A stretch of 64,000 nucleotides of DNA. Source: Przewalskia tangutica. Taxonomy: Eukaryota > Streptophyta > Magnoliopsida > Solanales > Solanaceae. The notes below the pieces were generated by a model. It saw only the letters and a program-made list of their open reading frames with translations. It was not told the origin of the DNA and searched no databases. The DNA is taken from the NCBI GenBank assembly GCA_029844215.1, contig CM056725.1:54473609-54537608 (forward strand). The letters are read 5' to 3'. This document shows positions 19,930 to 32,120 of the stretch, piece by piece. Each line of letters begins with the position of its first letter. Within the stretch, counting starts at the first letter, position 1. Both the position numbers and the translations under genes were made by a program.

Positions 19930-22696
19930 TGTTACACCCCATAATCCCAATACATGTATATAAGAACGTACGTAAGAATCAGGACGTTAAGATTTGAGAC
20001 TTGTAGAATTTTATTGGAATTATGAAAATGTCGGGAAACGAAATATTATGACGAATGGGAGGGTGACACGTGTCACCACCCCTTGGATGGTCTTGGTCGA
20101 ATTAGAACAAGGGCAAAGAGGTCATTTTACCTAAGCTAAGATGATCAAGTCTTGAAAAACTCAAGCTTGATATATTTGACTAAGTCAATAAGCCACTTGA
20201 CTAGATATTTAAGTCTCATTCATCCAAACCCAACAAGTGTTGTAATCTTGACCCTTCATGTTATTATATATTCATCCTAAGTAGCAAGACTAGCTCAACA
20301 CTTAGAAAAAATTTCAAGAAAATATTGTTCTTGTTCTTGAAGCTCTCGGGTTAGGCTCCCTTTGAAAGACAAAAAATTTCGTTTGTGGTTTGTAATTCAC
20401 AATACTTTAAACCAAGGTTCCTAAGGGTATTGTAAGGTTATCTCAATAGAAAGATCCCAGAAAACCCGCGTTTTTACATTAGTCGCAAGGTGAAAACCTA
20501 AGGCGCTTTCATAGGTTTTGTTTGGAAATTGAAGGAAAGTTGTTTGTGAACTTCTAAAGGCTTCGAATAGCGGATTGAAGTGTGAAGGAAATGAGCTAAG
20601 TTTCTAAGGAGCGACTTTGAATCTTGGAGTTGGATTAAGGCTTGTCAAGGTAACAATATTGTCCTCTTAGTGTTATAAGAGTTCATGTTGTTGTAGTTAT
20701 ACATTTTAACAAGCATGAGATATATGTATTGGATATTTATAAGTGTTATGGATATTGGAAGCCTAAATCCGAAAATGACCTTGTTAGCCATTGAAATTGA
20801 AATACAATTTGGTCGATAGTTATAATCGTCGCATGTTATCTAATAAAAGATTGTAGTTGTTATAATCGATTGCGGCTATATAACATGTTAGACTAAACAA
20901 CTTGGATTGAAAAGGAATTGGATAAGACTTTGCATTGTTGTATATTATGGTCGAGAATGGCATTGGCTATTGAATTACTTGGTATTAATTGTGAGACAGA
21001 ATTTTACACGTCCTGTAAGGCGTGTAATCCCCTTTGATTGGTTGATGTGTTGAGCCTTAAATGTGGCATGTTTGGTTATTGAATTCGGACCTTGAAAAAG
21101 GTGGAAAAGTACGTAGAAACAAAGGAAGTGTTGTCCGATTTTCCGTAGAATAAGTGACTCTACACTTAGAATATTCTACGTTTGAAACTAGAATTTGATA
21201 GTCGTATTATGGTCATTATAGGTTGACATACTATGTACGGCATATTGGACTTAGCAAGTGGATTGAACCTACGAGGTATGTAGAACTTTCTCTATCTTTT
21301 GAGCATGAGTTTTACAACTATATACTACGGTGGACGTACGAGTTTTAAAGGAATTCGGTTTCATTTTGATATCATTGCCTTAATCTAAGAATGTCTAAGT
21401 TTGGTTGAGTTAGAGAATTAACTCACTTGTGTTTAAGAGATGAAACTTTCTTAATTGTCTAAAACATAAAGAGTTATAATGGCTTTATGAGAAGTTAGTT
21501 ATGACGGCTTTATGGAAAGTTAAGAGATTGGTATATTTAATTTATAGGCATGTGTTGCCTAGGTTGTGAAAGTATAAGTGCTTGATGTTCTTAAAAGCCT
21601 GGGTTTAAATTTCTAAAGGTATAGTACTTGGGGTTAAATTCCCTGATTTGACATGACATACTAGTGCCTTGAGTCTTATAAAATGATAGGTGATTTATAT
21701 TAAATCTAATGAGAGTCCTAAATGATTTTAGGTTGCATATGTTGCTCTCGATAGACATTCGGGAAAGAATTATATTTCCATATCACCGCGTCCCTCACTT
21801 CAGGGCCGGCAATCATAATGTTATGGTACGTGTTAAATTCCATTGATATTGTTTTATTCCGTGGATTTGCTCTCCATGATGCGGGTATTTACATATACTC
21901 ATTGCGGGTCCACGTGACCTATGCGGGTTCAATTCCTATGCGGGTTAAATTCTCATGACTATTTTGTGGGCTAGCTCTCCACGATGCGGGTATTTACATA
22001 TACTCATTGCGGGTCCACGTGACCTATGCGGGTTCGATTCCCATGCAGGTTAAATTCCCAGGAATAGGATTGCAAATAGTATTACGGGCGGGTAGACCTG
22101 TAATGATCATAACCTTTCTACTTTTAAATGGTGAAAGATACTCTCATTTTTTTCATTGTTAGTAAGGCACAGTATACTGTTAATTTGATTATCATACATG
22201 TCTCCAGCTTTATTTTAGACTTATGATGTAATTACAGTATTTCCAGTTTTACATACTTGGTACATATTTTATCGACCCCTTTCCTCGGCTGCGTTAAATC
22301 TGCGGTAGGGGTAAGCAGGTGGTGGATCCTCACTCTTAGGATCACTGATCAGTTGTCAGAAGCTCTATTTCTCCGGAGGCTTGTCTTTTAGTACGGTTTC
22401 CCTGATGTTGTAGATTTATGTACATTCAGGGGTATGGCGGGGCCCTGTCCCATCACAGTTGTTATTCTTAGAGGTCTGTAGTCATATCTTGTGGATTGGG
22501 TTGTAAGAACAATGATGTAACTATTTTTTTTTGGTTATGTATATTTCACGGAAGGTGGCCTTATCGGCTATCCTGTTGATATTTATTGTCTAGTATTTTA
22601 TGAGTTTATGTATGTTCCGCTGCTATTCTGTGATGTATACCTGTAAGGGGTGCCCAGGTAGGGCACCAGTCGCGGGCCCGGGGTCGGGTCATGACA
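19930..22696 (+). mobile_element. 5' LTR of element B
   Basis: It starts TGTTACACCCCATAATCCC and ends GGGGTCGGGTCATGACA; length 2,767 bp. 'ttattatatattcatcc' near 20262 is TATA-like. Subrepeats 'gtatttacatatactcattg' occur twice, at 21884 and 21987, within two copies of a unit of about 100 bp. It shares end modules with the LTRs of A and F and is the same family as A. Confidence 0.9.
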
Positions 22697-22700
22697 AAAG

Positions 22701-22712
22701 TGGTATCAGAGC
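22701..22712 (+). other. Primer-binding site of element B
   Basis: TGGTATCAGAGC, complementary to the initiator-Met tRNA 3' end, lies 4 bp after the LTR end. Confidence 0.9.
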
Positions 22713-22755
22713 AGTTAGTCCTCGGAAAGTGTCTACAGACCGTGTCTAGTAGAGT

Positions 22756-22795
22756 CTTGATTATCGGTGTGTTGTGCACCACATCTATAATCAGG
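22756..22795 (+). ncRNA. Leader hairpin of element B (candidate dimerisation/packaging signal)
   Basis: CTTGATTAT and ATAATCAGG can pair over nine positions (one G-U). Between them lies 'ggtgtgttgtgcacc', which holds the self-complementary GTGCAC at 22774-22779. The same structure with a compensatory A-to-G/T-to-C change is present in element C. Its role is inferred. Confidence 0.45.
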
Positions 22796-22901
22796 AGATG
22801 CGAGACATTTAGGATTGGTTTTCATTCTTCTCTCTCGAGATCGTGCGATGAGAGTTGTCTTATTAGGTTGAATCCTCTCGACCTATTCTTATGTATCGAT
22901 T

Positions 22902-24130
22902 ATGCCTCGCGGAGCGGCCGGGGCCCGAAGGACAAAGCGGCGGGAGGCGCTAGTGGTACCTTGAGAGGTTACTAAGACTCGAGCCGGACTATGCCTGAGG
23001 TTGTGGGCCGGTCGACGAGTTCAGCCACGCCGGTAGTATTAGAGGAGTCGAGAGCGGTCGTAGCTCCAGAGATTCCGATACGAGCCTCGATTCGCATCAG
23101 AGGCGTATAGAGATTATGGAGAGCGGTCGGGTTATTGACTAGCATAGTGGCGAGCGGCGACAGAGGCGGTAGCTAACCCTAAGTGGCGGTTTGAGGATTC
23201 GGGATTTTTGGGTTGTAATCCACGAGTTCTATGGATCGAGATCCGAGGAGGATCCTCAGGAGTTCATTCAGCGGTCTGACGGACTATGCAGTGCTTAGGG
23301 CCTCGGAGGCAGTCGGTTGTGCTAACTTCTTCTGATTCTGCGATATTGCGTTGAACTGGTTTGAGTCATGGGAGCTGTCTAGAGGTGTGGGTGCTCTTTC
23401 AGCACAGAGGCCTTCCTTGATCACTTTTTGCCTCCTGAGATGAGGAGAGCCCGCTTGGATAGGTTCTTTACATTGAGACAGAATGAGAGGACTATCAGGG
23501 AGTACAACCTGGAGTTTGACTCATTGGCCAGGTATGCGCTCACTATTGTAGCTGATATGGCGGACAGAGTTCACCGCTATGCGATGGGGCTAGACCATTA
23601 TATGATTAATGCATGCCTGGGAGTGGCCCTTCAGCCAGGTATGGATATTTCCAGGATGCAGGCTTATGCACAAGGGATCGAGAACAGATAGAGAGAGAGG
23701 ACCAGCCAGACCCAGTCCAGCCCAAGAGGGCCCGGACGACAGGGTTTCAGGGTAAATTTCGAGGCGAACATCCTCAGCAGCAGGCTAGGTCTAAATTTCA
23801 GCCGGCACAGAGTGCCCCTTCTCGGTTTTCTGGCAGGAGGTCTGATCAACCGGGTTATTCAGGAGCAAGTCAGGGCTCCAGGGCAGTAGGTTCATAGAGG
23901 TTCAGAGGTACTAGCCGAACGAGGCCACCCCTACCTCGGTGTGTCTGATGTGGGAGGTTCCATGTTGGGGAGTGTCATGCTACTTCGAGATCCTGTTTTT
24001 CTTACGGCAATCGAGACCATATGGTGAGGGAGTGTCCATACAAGGGGGGCACGGGTAGTACGATTCAGCCTATGGGGTTAGTTTCCAGGTCTTCTTCTTC
24101 TGTGATTATGCGCCCCGTAGGGTAGGGTGT
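22902..24130 (+). pseudogene. Element B gag, broken
   Basis: The ATG at 22902 begins MPRGAAGARRTKRREALVVP and stops after 20 codons. Other frames carry on. 23428-23691 gives the best part of the capsid-like domain (LDRFFTLRQNERTIREYNLE, FDSLARYALTIVADM, DRVHRYAMGLDHY). At about 23935-24045 two CCHC knuckles are readable: the first is CGRFHVGEC, whose leading CxxC has a stop. The second, CFSYGNRDHMVREC, has Tyr in place of its second Cys. Gag coats and packages the RNA. This copy cannot make it. Confidence 0.75.
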
Positions 24131-24199
24131 TCACGGACCAGCAGGCCACGATAGAGGTCATGGTGGAGGTCATAGTTCTAGCGGTCCACAGAACCGCAT

Positions 24200-24656
24200 A
24201 TATTCCTTAGCCAGCCGGCAGGATCAGGAGGCTTCCCCGGACGTCGTCACAGGTACATTATTGATTTCATGTTGTGACGTTTATTCATTGATAGATCCAG
24301 GTTCTACCTTGTCCTATGTGTCCCCTCTTATTGCTGGTAGAATGGGAATAGAGACTGTGTCGATAGAGCCTTTTGAGGTAGCTACGCCAGTGGGTGATTC
24401 GATGTTAGCTGAGCGGGTGTACAAAGATTGCCCGATGTTCATATACAGTCGTCAGACCCTAGAAGACTTGATAGAGTTGGAGATGACAGATTTTGACGTC
24501 ATTATGGGTATGGACTGGTTGGCTTCTTATTATTTCAACATTGACTATAGAGACAGGTTGGTCCGATTCCATTTTCCCGGTGAGCCGGTTATTGAGTGAA
24601 AGGGCAATACAGCATCGCCGAGGGGTAGGTTTATTTCTTACCTCAAGGCTAGGAAG
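24200..24656 (+). pseudogene. Element B aspartic protease
   Basis: The frame from 24261 reads VYSLIDPGSTLSYVSPLIAG, where DPGST corresponds to the catalytic D(S/T)G site with P in place of S. It continues to DFDVIMGMDWLASYYFNIDY and HFPGEPVIE, the standard chromovirus pro-RT junction. A TGA at 24597 interrupts it where Trp is usual, and text resumes as KGNTASPRGRFISYLKARKM. The order between gag and RT is as expected. Confidence 0.8.
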
Positions 24657-25242
24657 ATGGTGCAGAAAGGGTACATCTATCATCTGGTTCGGGTATTCGA
24701 TGCAAAGGCTAATGTGCCAGTTCTTCAGTCAGTTCTAGTGGTTAGAGAGTTTCCGAATGTATTCCCAGATGATCTCTCAGGTATCCCTCCAGAGAGGGAG
24801 ATTGAGTTTTGTATTGATATGTTGCCAGACACTCGACCTATATCTATTTCGTCGTATCGGATGACACCTGCTGAGTTGAGGGAGTTGAAGGACCAGCTGA
24901 AAGATTTGCTGGAAAAAGGCTTTATTAGGCCTAGTATTTCTCCCTGGGGAGCGCCGGTTTTGTTTGTTAAAAAGAAGGATGGGACGTTGCGTATGTTTGT
25001 TGACTACAGGCAGCTGAATAAGGTAACCATCAAGAATAGATACGCCCTCCCCAGGATTGATAATTTGTTTGACCAGTTGCAAGGTGCGAGGTTTTTCTCC
25101 AAGATAGACTTGCGGTCCGGTTATCATCAGGTGCGAGTTAGGGAGGCAGATATCCCGAAGACTGCATTCAGGACCCGGTATGGGCACTATGAGTTCAGGG
25201 TGATGTCTTTCGGTTTGACTAACGCTCCAGCAGTATTTATGC
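24657..25242 (+). pseudogene. Element B reverse transcriptase, truncated before the YVDD box
   Basis: A clean 195-codon frame covers the fingers and palm: FPNVFPDDLSGIPPEREIEF, PISISSYRMTPAELRELKDQ, GFIRPSISPWGAPVLFVKKK, DYRQLNKVTIKNRYALPRID, FFSKIDLRSGYHQVRV and FRVMSFGLTNAPAVFM. It then jumps to integrase text within a few bases. The YVDD catalytic box, thumb, RNase H and the integrase finger are deleted. This is the best preserved RT text in the window and would serve best for lineage placement. Confidence 0.9.
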
Positions 25243-25767
25243 TAGATTGTATATCAGGGAGATTGTGAGACTGCACGGAGTTCCTATATCTATTATATCA
25301 GAAAGAGGAGCCCATTTTACGGCTAACTTCTGGAGGTCTTTCCAGAAGGGGTTAGGAACACATGTGAGTCTCAGTACTGCATTTCATCCTCAGACCGATG
25401 GGCAGGAAGAGCGTACTATCCAGACACTTGAGGATATGCTACGGGCCTGTGTTATTGATTTCAGGGGTAGCTGGGAGGATCATTTGCCTCTTGTTGAGTT
25501 TGCATATAACAACAACTACTATTATAGCATTCAGATGGCGCCATATGAGGCTTTATATAGGCGGAAGTGTAGGTCGTCGATTGGTTGGTTCGACGTGGGC
25601 GAGGTTCAGTTAGTTGGCCCAGACTTTATTCAGCAGGCTGTGGATAAGGTGAAGCTTATCCAGGAGAGACTGTTAGCAGCTCAGAGTCGGCAGAAGTCTT
25701 ATGCAGATAATCAGCGTCGACATTTGGAGTTTCAGGTGGACGATTGGGTCTTCTTGAAAGTATCACA
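25243..25767 (+). pseudogene. Element B integrase, C-terminal half
   Basis: It reads REIVRLHGVPISIISERGAH, then FHPQTDGQEERTIQTLEDML, DHLPLVEFAYNNNYYYSIQM and DDWVFLKVS. The catalytic Glu in the DGQxER box is present. The second catalytic Asp, normally in SDRG, is Glu (SERG), which would abolish activity. The N-terminal finger is deleted. The C-terminus and chromodomain are cut off by element C at 25768 (left target copy 'tcaca', 25763-25767). Confidence 0.85.
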
Positions 25768-26755
25768 TGTTACACCCCGTAATTCCAGGATATGAATAAG
25801 AGAATAGACGCGAGAGCGCAAGACTTGAAAATTGGTACGAAAGAAAGAATTGTTTTTCTGAAGGAAAAACCTTCCGAACCTCGGGAAGGAAAATGTTCGT
25901 TGATGAGAATTAGATTCTCAGAATACATTATTTGAGAAGTATTGAATTTATTATCATTGTGGAAATGTATTTTACGGATTTGGTCACGTAGGGCCCACCC
26001 GAGAAATTTTACGTTTGGTGGGGCCCACGAGAGTTACAAAATTTTATGGATGAATGGGAGGGCGACACGTGTCACCCCCCTTGCATGGTCTTGATCGTTT
26101 GGACCAAGAATTAAATGGTCAAATGCCCAAGGTAAAGATGATAAGTCTTGACTAAGCTAAGCTTAATATAATTGACTAAGTCAATGAGCCACTTGACTAG
26201 ATTTTTTAAATGAAATTCATCCAAGCCACACAAATGTGTTAATCTAGACCCTCCATTGTTTTATATATTCATCCATATTGCAAGACAAGTCTCTAACACT
26301 TAGAGAAAAATTAGAAAAACTTGAGAGAGAGTAAATGAGCTCTCGGCTTTGCTCTATATGAGGAAGAATTTTTTTTCGTTTGTCGTTCATAATTCCTAAT
26401 ATTCAAACCCAAGATTCCTAGGGGTATTGTAAGGATATCTCAATAGAAAGATCCCGGAAAAACGACGTTTTTACGTTAGTCGCAAGGCGAAAACCTAAGG
26501 TGTTCTTCAACTTTGAAGATGGAACTTGAAGAGGAGTTCTTCATGAGCTTCTAAGGAGTGCTTGGAGAGGATTGAAACATAAGAAGAGGAGTTAAAAATT
26601 TCTAAGGATCGACTTTTACGCTTGGACATTATTAGGGCTTATTGACGTAAAATCTTCATCTTCTTAATGTAATTGAAGATTACATGTTATAGTAGTTAAA
26701 AATGAGCATGTGGTATATAGAATGAAGTTTTAAAAGATTTGGATCATATCGATAT
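25768..26755 (+). mobile_element. Element C 5' LTR, part 1
   Basis: Nearly identical to 60469-61450 of the 3' LTR. 'gttttatatattcatcc' near 26259 is TATA-like. It is cut at 26755 by N1 (target copy 'gatat', 26751-26755). Confidence 0.9.
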
Positions 26756-29700
26756 TGTTACACCCCGTAAGTCCAGGACATGTATAAGAGAATGTACGTA
26801 AGGAATCAAGACTTGGAAATTAGTACGAAAGGAAGAATTGTTTTTCCGACGGGAAATGTTCCGAACGTCGGAAAGGAAAAATGTTCGTTGTTGAGAATTG
26901 GATTCTCAAAATGCATTATTTAAAGAGTATGGAACTCTTAACCTAATGGAAATTTATTTTTTACGGATTTGGTCACGTGGGGCCCACCCGAGAAATTTTA
27001 CGTTTTGTGGGACACACGAGGGTTACGGAATTTTATGGACGAATGAGAGGGCGACACGTGGCACTCCTTCCACATGGCTTGGTCGAAATTGTGTAAGGGC
27101 AAAATGGTCATTGACCATGGTAGAAGATAAGTCTTCCAAAGCTTGATATTGTTGACAAGTCAACTTGTCCACCTAGGCTTGATCCAAGTGAAACCCATCC
27201 TAACCTCACATTTGTGGACATATAAACCCTCCATTGTGTTTTATAAGGTTACTACTAGTGCAAGACTAGCTCATTACACTTAGAAAAATTTGAGAACATT
27301 GAGCTTAGCCTAGAAGAGCTCTCGGGTTTGATCCTCCCCTTCACACAAAATTTTGTAATTTTGTTCCTTTGTCCACAAGACTTTAAACCAAGGTTCCTAA
27401 GAGTGTTGTAAGGTTATCTCAATAGAAAGATTTCGGAAAAACGGAGTTTTCACGTTAGTCGCAAGGCGGAGACTAATGGAGTTCTTCAACTTTGAAGTTG
27501 GAACTTGAAGATGGGTTCTTCATGGGCCTCTAAGGAGTGCTTGGAGCGGATTGGTGCTTAAGGAAAGGAGCTAAGAATTTCTAAGGCGCGACTTTGGATC
27601 TTGGAAATTTTAAGGGCTTGGAAAGGTATAAATTTTGTCGTTTTAGTAGTTAAGACTTACTTATTGTTGTAGCTATGGATTTTAGCAAGCATGTGTTATA
27701 TAGTATGAAGTTTGATATGTTTATGGGCTATTGGAACCCTAATCCGAAAACTAGCATGTTTAGCTTTAAGATTGGAATTCAAGTTGATTATTAGTTTAAG
27801 TCGTCGCAAGTTGAATAAAGAAGGAAATTGTAGTTGTTGAAGTTGTTTATGACTAAATAACATGTTGACCTAAGAACTTGAAATTGGAAAAGGATTGGAA
27901 AAGACGTAGTGTTATTGGTTATATGTTGGCCGAGAATGGCTAGTGAAGTATTATACTAGTTGGTATGAATTGTGGGGCGGAATTTTACACGTATTGTATG
28001 GCGTGTAATCCCCTTTGTTTGGTTGTTGTTTGGAGCCTTAAATGTGGCTTGTTGGTTATTGTATTCGGCCTTGAAAAAGGTGGCAAAGTGAGTAGAAACA
28101 AAGGAAGTGCTGCCCGATTTTCCGTAGAATTAGAGTCCATATACTTAGTATTATTCTACGTTGAGACTAGAAGTTGATAGTCTTGTTGTGACCATTATAG
28201 GTTGACACTTCTACGTACGGCGTATTCGTCTTAGCTTGTGGATATTAGCCGAAAAGGTATGTGAACTATCTTCTCTTCGAGCATGATTCCTTAAGATAAA
28301 GAAAGTACGTCCTACTCCTTAAATGATCCATTCCTTGGTTGTATTTAGATTGCCTAAAGTAGAAATTGTTCTATGTACTTCCTTTGATTGTACTTTGATG
28401 TTTAAATTGTAAGTTGTATAATCCATTGCCTTAGTGAAGTTGGATTCTTAAAAGTGAAAGTATTTTACTTAAAGTACATAGAGTCTTGAAAAGGAAGTGG
28501 TTTCCAAATCTTTTGGGCTAGTACCTTAGTCTCAAAATCCTAAAGGTCATTATAATGACTTTAGGGGAGTCAAAGGAGTGATTTACTTAATTGTTTTAAA
28601 AGAGGAGAAATGACATGATTTAAGAGAAGTAACTTGTTTTAAGGGTGTGAGTTACTTGAGGTTTAAAAGTAGAAGAAACTTGTTTTCTATACATTAAGAG
28701 ACTTGAAGTGTTTTGAAAGTTAAGAACTTGATTTGTAAGTATGTGATACTTGGTTTTTAATAGTATAAGTCTCTTGGTTATAAAAGGAATGGATATGTCT
28801 AAAACCATAAAGGGTTATAACGGCTTTATGGGAAGTTGGTTATAATGGCTTTATGGAAGGTTTAAAAAGTTGTCTACTTTGAGTATTAGGCATAAGTTGC
28901 CTAGATTGTGAAAATTTGGAGTTACTTGATTTCAAGCTTTGAAATGAGTCTTTTAAAAAGTGTAGTAGCTTACTTTGAAAAATAGAGATGCCTTGATAAG
29001 TACTTTGGCTTGTTAATTGAGAATTATTCTATTTGTGCCTTGATAAGTACTTTGGCTTGATTAATTGAGAATTAGTCTAAGGGTGCCTTGATAAGTACTT
29101 TGGCTTGCTAAATGAGAATTATTCCATGTGATGCCTTGATAAGTACTTTGGCTTGATAAATTGAGAATTTGTCTAAGTGTGCCTTGATAAGTACTTTGGC
29201 TTGTTTAATTGAGAATTATTCCATGTGATGCCTTGATAAGTACTTTGGCTTGTTAATTGAGAATTATTCTATTTGTGCCTTGATAAGTACTTTGGCTTGA
29301 TTAATTGAGAATTAGTCTAAGGGTGCCTTGATAAGTACTTTGGCTTGCTGAATGAGAATTATTCTATGTGTGCCTTGATAAGTACTTTGGCTTGTTTAGT
29401 TGAGAATTGCCTATGTGTGCTGGAAATAGCCGGTTGTGTGCTATTGGTATATCAGTCGTTTTGGTCATTCCGGGTTTGTGGCATTTGGATATTCCGTGGA
29501 TTTGCTACCCACGATGCGAGGAATACCTCATGCGGGTCCGTAAGGACTTATGCGGGTGAAATAGTCCCATGCGGGCGGGTCCAGCCTATGCGAGGAATAC
29601 CTCATGCGAGTCCGTAAGGGCTTATGCGGGTGAAATAGTCCCATGCGAGGAAGACCTCACGCGGGTCCACGCGGCCTATGCGGGTGAAATAGTCCCAGGA

Positions 29701-30585
29701 GTAGGATGGCTAAATGATACTGGGGGTGGATGGTCTGTTTGATCATGAGCTTCCTATTTTATATTGTAAGGATACTATTGTTTACTCTCATTGTTAGTAA
29801 GGCACAATGTGTTGTAATTTGATTATCATATATGTCCCGGTTGTTTGTGTTACCCTATGGTCATGCTTTTACGATGTGGGATTCCGGGGCATGAGACCAC
29901 GTGGTATTTAGGACACAGGTGGGACTTGGTGTTCATGTATACTTATTGGTGTTATTACATCATGGACTGGCGGCAGTGAGGAAGGATTCCACGGGCATGA
30001 TTGATATTATGGGCGTGAGACCCATAGTTATATTTGAGTAGTGACTTTGAGGGCCTGCGTCCCCGACTTGATATATGGCTTATGTATTGTGTAATCGTAG
30101 GTTGGCTATCATACATGTCTCTGCTTTGTGTGGTATTATGATTACATTACGCATTTCATCGCTCACATACTTGGTACATTCTTCGCATCGACCTCCTTCC
30201 GGCTGCGTTCATGCCGCGAGTTTAGGTACGCAGATTTGGTGATCGGCAGTGTAGGACCGCCGTAGTTTTGGATAGCTCCTCTGCTCGTGAGTTTATCATT
30301 TTTGTATAGTTCCTTCGATGTGCTTTTATGCGATTATGGGTACGGCGGGGCCTTGTCCGTAATTTTTCATAAAACTCTTGAGGTGCAGTATTCATATGTA
30401 GGATTGGACTCGTATGCGATGTAGTGTCTTTTATTATGTATATTATATGGCGATCTTATGGCTTTGCCTTGCGTCCGTGGGTTTTTTAAAAAAAAAGATG
30501 TGTTATTTAATTTCCGCATTTTGCGTAGTTGTTTATGTAGAAGGGTTCCCATGTAGGGCACCATCCACGCCGGTTCGGTGTGACA
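26756..30585 (+). mobile_element. N1 5' LTR
   Basis: It starts TGTTACACCCCGTAAGTCC and ends GGTTCGGTGTGACA. 'gttttataaggttactac' near 27239 is a possible TATA region. It carries the 47-bp tandem array (28990-29412) and 'gcgggtgaaatagtccc' subrepeats (29510-29700). The terminal GC words are shorter than in the 3' LTR ('caccatccacgccgg' against 'caccagtcacgggcccgg'). Confidence 0.95.
28990..29412 (+). repeat. 47-bp tandem array in N1 5' LTR
   Basis: About nine units based on 'gccttgataagtactttgg' followed by 'cttgattaattgagaatt'. The same array is at 38110-38531 (N1 3' LTR), reversed at 52395-52945 in M1 (about 11-12 units) and shortened in M2 (63150-63305). Confidence 0.9.
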
Positions 30586-30586
30586 G

Positions 30587-30597
30587 TGGTATCGAGC
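30587..30597 (+). other. Primer-binding site of N1 (altered)
   Basis: TGGTATCGAGC stands where B and C have TGGTATCAGAGC. It is either a mutated site or a consensus error at the CAG. Confidence 0.7.
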
Positions 30598-30636
30598 GAT
30601 CGTCCTCGGAATGTTTACAGGCGTGTCTAGTAGAGT

Positions 30637-30677
30637 CTTGATTATCGGTGTGTTGCGCCACACCCATAAACATGAGG
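30637..30677 (+). ncRNA. Leader hairpin of N1
   Basis: Homologous to the B and C hairpins. GGTGTG (30647-30652) and CACACC (30659-30664) form a perfect 6-bp stem around TTGCGC, whose GCGC is self-complementary. The outer stem CTTGATTAT is partly matched by 'ataaacatg'. Role inferred. Confidence 0.4.
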
Positions 30678-30783
30678 CTACAAGACATTTAGGAGTTGGT
30701 TTCTATTCTTCTCACTCTAAGATCGTGCCATAGAGCTGTGTTAGTAAGATAATTCCTCTCTGACGTATTGTTGTGTTCTGATT

Positions 30784-31620
30784 ATGCCTCAGGGAGGCAA
30801 CGGCCCTTGAAGGGCAAAGGAGTAGCGAGCTACTAGTCGGACTCGAGAGAGTTGATAGGGCTTATGCCCGTGTTATACCGGATGTTGTTCGCGATGGAAG
30901 TTCTTCTTCGCGAGTTTTGAGGCCCAGCACGAGCCTCAGTTTCTCGATTAAGAAACTTTAGGGTCATGAAGGAATCCATTATGTTATTGACCAAGATAAG
31001 CGGTCTGCCGGTTTCGTCGGCAGGAGGTTATTCGGCGATCAGAGCAGTGTCTGAGGGTAGAGGGCGGTAGCGGAGATCTGCGTAAGAGGCTAGCCGGTTG
31101 GTTATTCGGTGAGTTTTTGGGACGAGTGCGCCGGCCGAGTGAGATATTCGTCCACCTACCCGGTACATACCCCGCAGCTCACGGTGGAAGATTGGACCCC
31201 AAGTTATTTAGGAGCGGTCCAAGCTCCGGTCGAGGTTCTCGGAAGGCGAGATTTTCTCGATCAAGGCCACCTATTCCTCGGTGTTTGGATGTGGTAAGCG
31301 TCGTTCGGGAATTGCGTTATGGCACGTCCTTGTTTTTATTGTGGCCGTCGGGCCATATTCGAGTATGTCCTTTTAGAAGGAGCACCGGTGAGGTGGCTCG
31401 GTCTATGAGGCCGGTAGTTGGTTCCCTTTCCTCCACGATTGTGCGTCCCCGGGCGAGTGTTGAGATGTCGGCCAGTAGTGGTAGAGGTCAGGGTGGATTT
31501 TATAGTTCTGGCGGTCCTTCGAACCGCATAGATGACGTGACTACTGGGCAGGATCAGGAGGCGACATCGCACGGGGTTACAGGTATATCTCGATTCTTTT
31601 GAATCATGCGTGCATTGATA
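30784..31620 (+). pseudogene. N1 gag remnant
   Basis: The ATG at 30784 corresponds to the B gag start (MPQGGNGP, then stop). Downstream only the basic linker and two decayed zinc knuckles are recognisable: at about 31281-31315, and at 31331 where 'tgtttttattgtggccg' reads CFYCGR before a frame change to HIRVCPF. The capsid-like block seen in B and E is missing. No protein can be made. Confidence 0.5.
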
Positions 31621-31951
31621 GATTCAGATTTCGCCCTAGCATATATGTTTTCCCTTTGTTGCTAGCAGTTGTAAGTGATAGTACCCCAGAGGTAGGGATA
31701 CCTTGATTAGTAAAGTGAGAAGTTAAGAATGTTGACAAGAATGATAAGTGAACTGAGACTATAGTTGTGTAGAGTTCACAGGTTGTAGTTACCCCATAAT
31801 AAGTGTAAGACCGATAGGGAAGAATGTGCAGTAGGAATACTTTGGCTTATGTGACAAACCTCTAGTGAATGGGAGGATAGGGTAAGAAGTACCTTGAGAT
31901 AAGAGAGAAATTTATTTCAAACTAAGAATGAGAAGTTAAGTGTGACGATGA
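31621..31951 (+). other. N1 interior spacer, no gene recognised
   Basis: Follows the gag remnant. The first bases ('attgatagattcagatttcg') resemble the start of the protease region in B ('attgatagatccaggttcta'), so this is probably where pro-pol was deleted. Confidence 0.4.
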
Positions 31952-32120
31952 GTCGGGTTATGGACTCATTTCGGGTTAGCCGGTAGTATGGAATGGGGTG
32001 ATGTCAGCTAGAAATGGTTCCGTTATGTGATAGGGTCCCGAGGATGCCAGGCCCAAGTTTAGTAAATCGTTGTACGAGTTTGTGGACGCGTTCCACCGGA
32101 ACTAGGTCGTAAGGACCGAG
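31952..32120. repeat. Conserved interior block shared by N1, E and C
   Basis: Starts 'gtcgggttatgg' and includes 'ggcccaagtttagtaaatcg' and 'gacgcgttccaccgg'. Aligns with 47613-47772 (E) and 59587-59741 (C). It is absent from the coding regions seen in A and B. Coding potential is unclear: plus-strand frames have stops, while a minus-strand open frame covers 32102-32368. Confidence 0.7.

Larger units (their letters stand above)
19930..25767 (+). mobile_element. Element B: Tekay-like Ty3/gypsy, internal deletion, interrupted by element C
   Basis: It has a full 5' LTR (19930-22696), a Met primer site, leader, gag, protease, reverse transcriptase and the end of integrase, all plus strand. RT is joined directly to late integrase by a deletion at about 25240. 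B is cut at 25767/25768 by element C within the integrase word 'WVFLKVS'. B should resume past the right edge of the window, because C's 3' LTR is still running there. Confidence 0.9.

Noticed and set aside
22701..22720. tRNA-like signal at TGGTATCAGAGC sites
   Set aside because: These are retrotransposon primer-binding sites complementary to a tRNA 3' end. No tRNA cloverleaf is present at any of them.
28990..29412. Regularly spaced direct repeats resembling a CRISPR array
   Set aside because: Plant nuclear DNA, inside an LTR. Units are contiguous tandem repeats with similar linkers, not unique spacers, and there are no cas genes.
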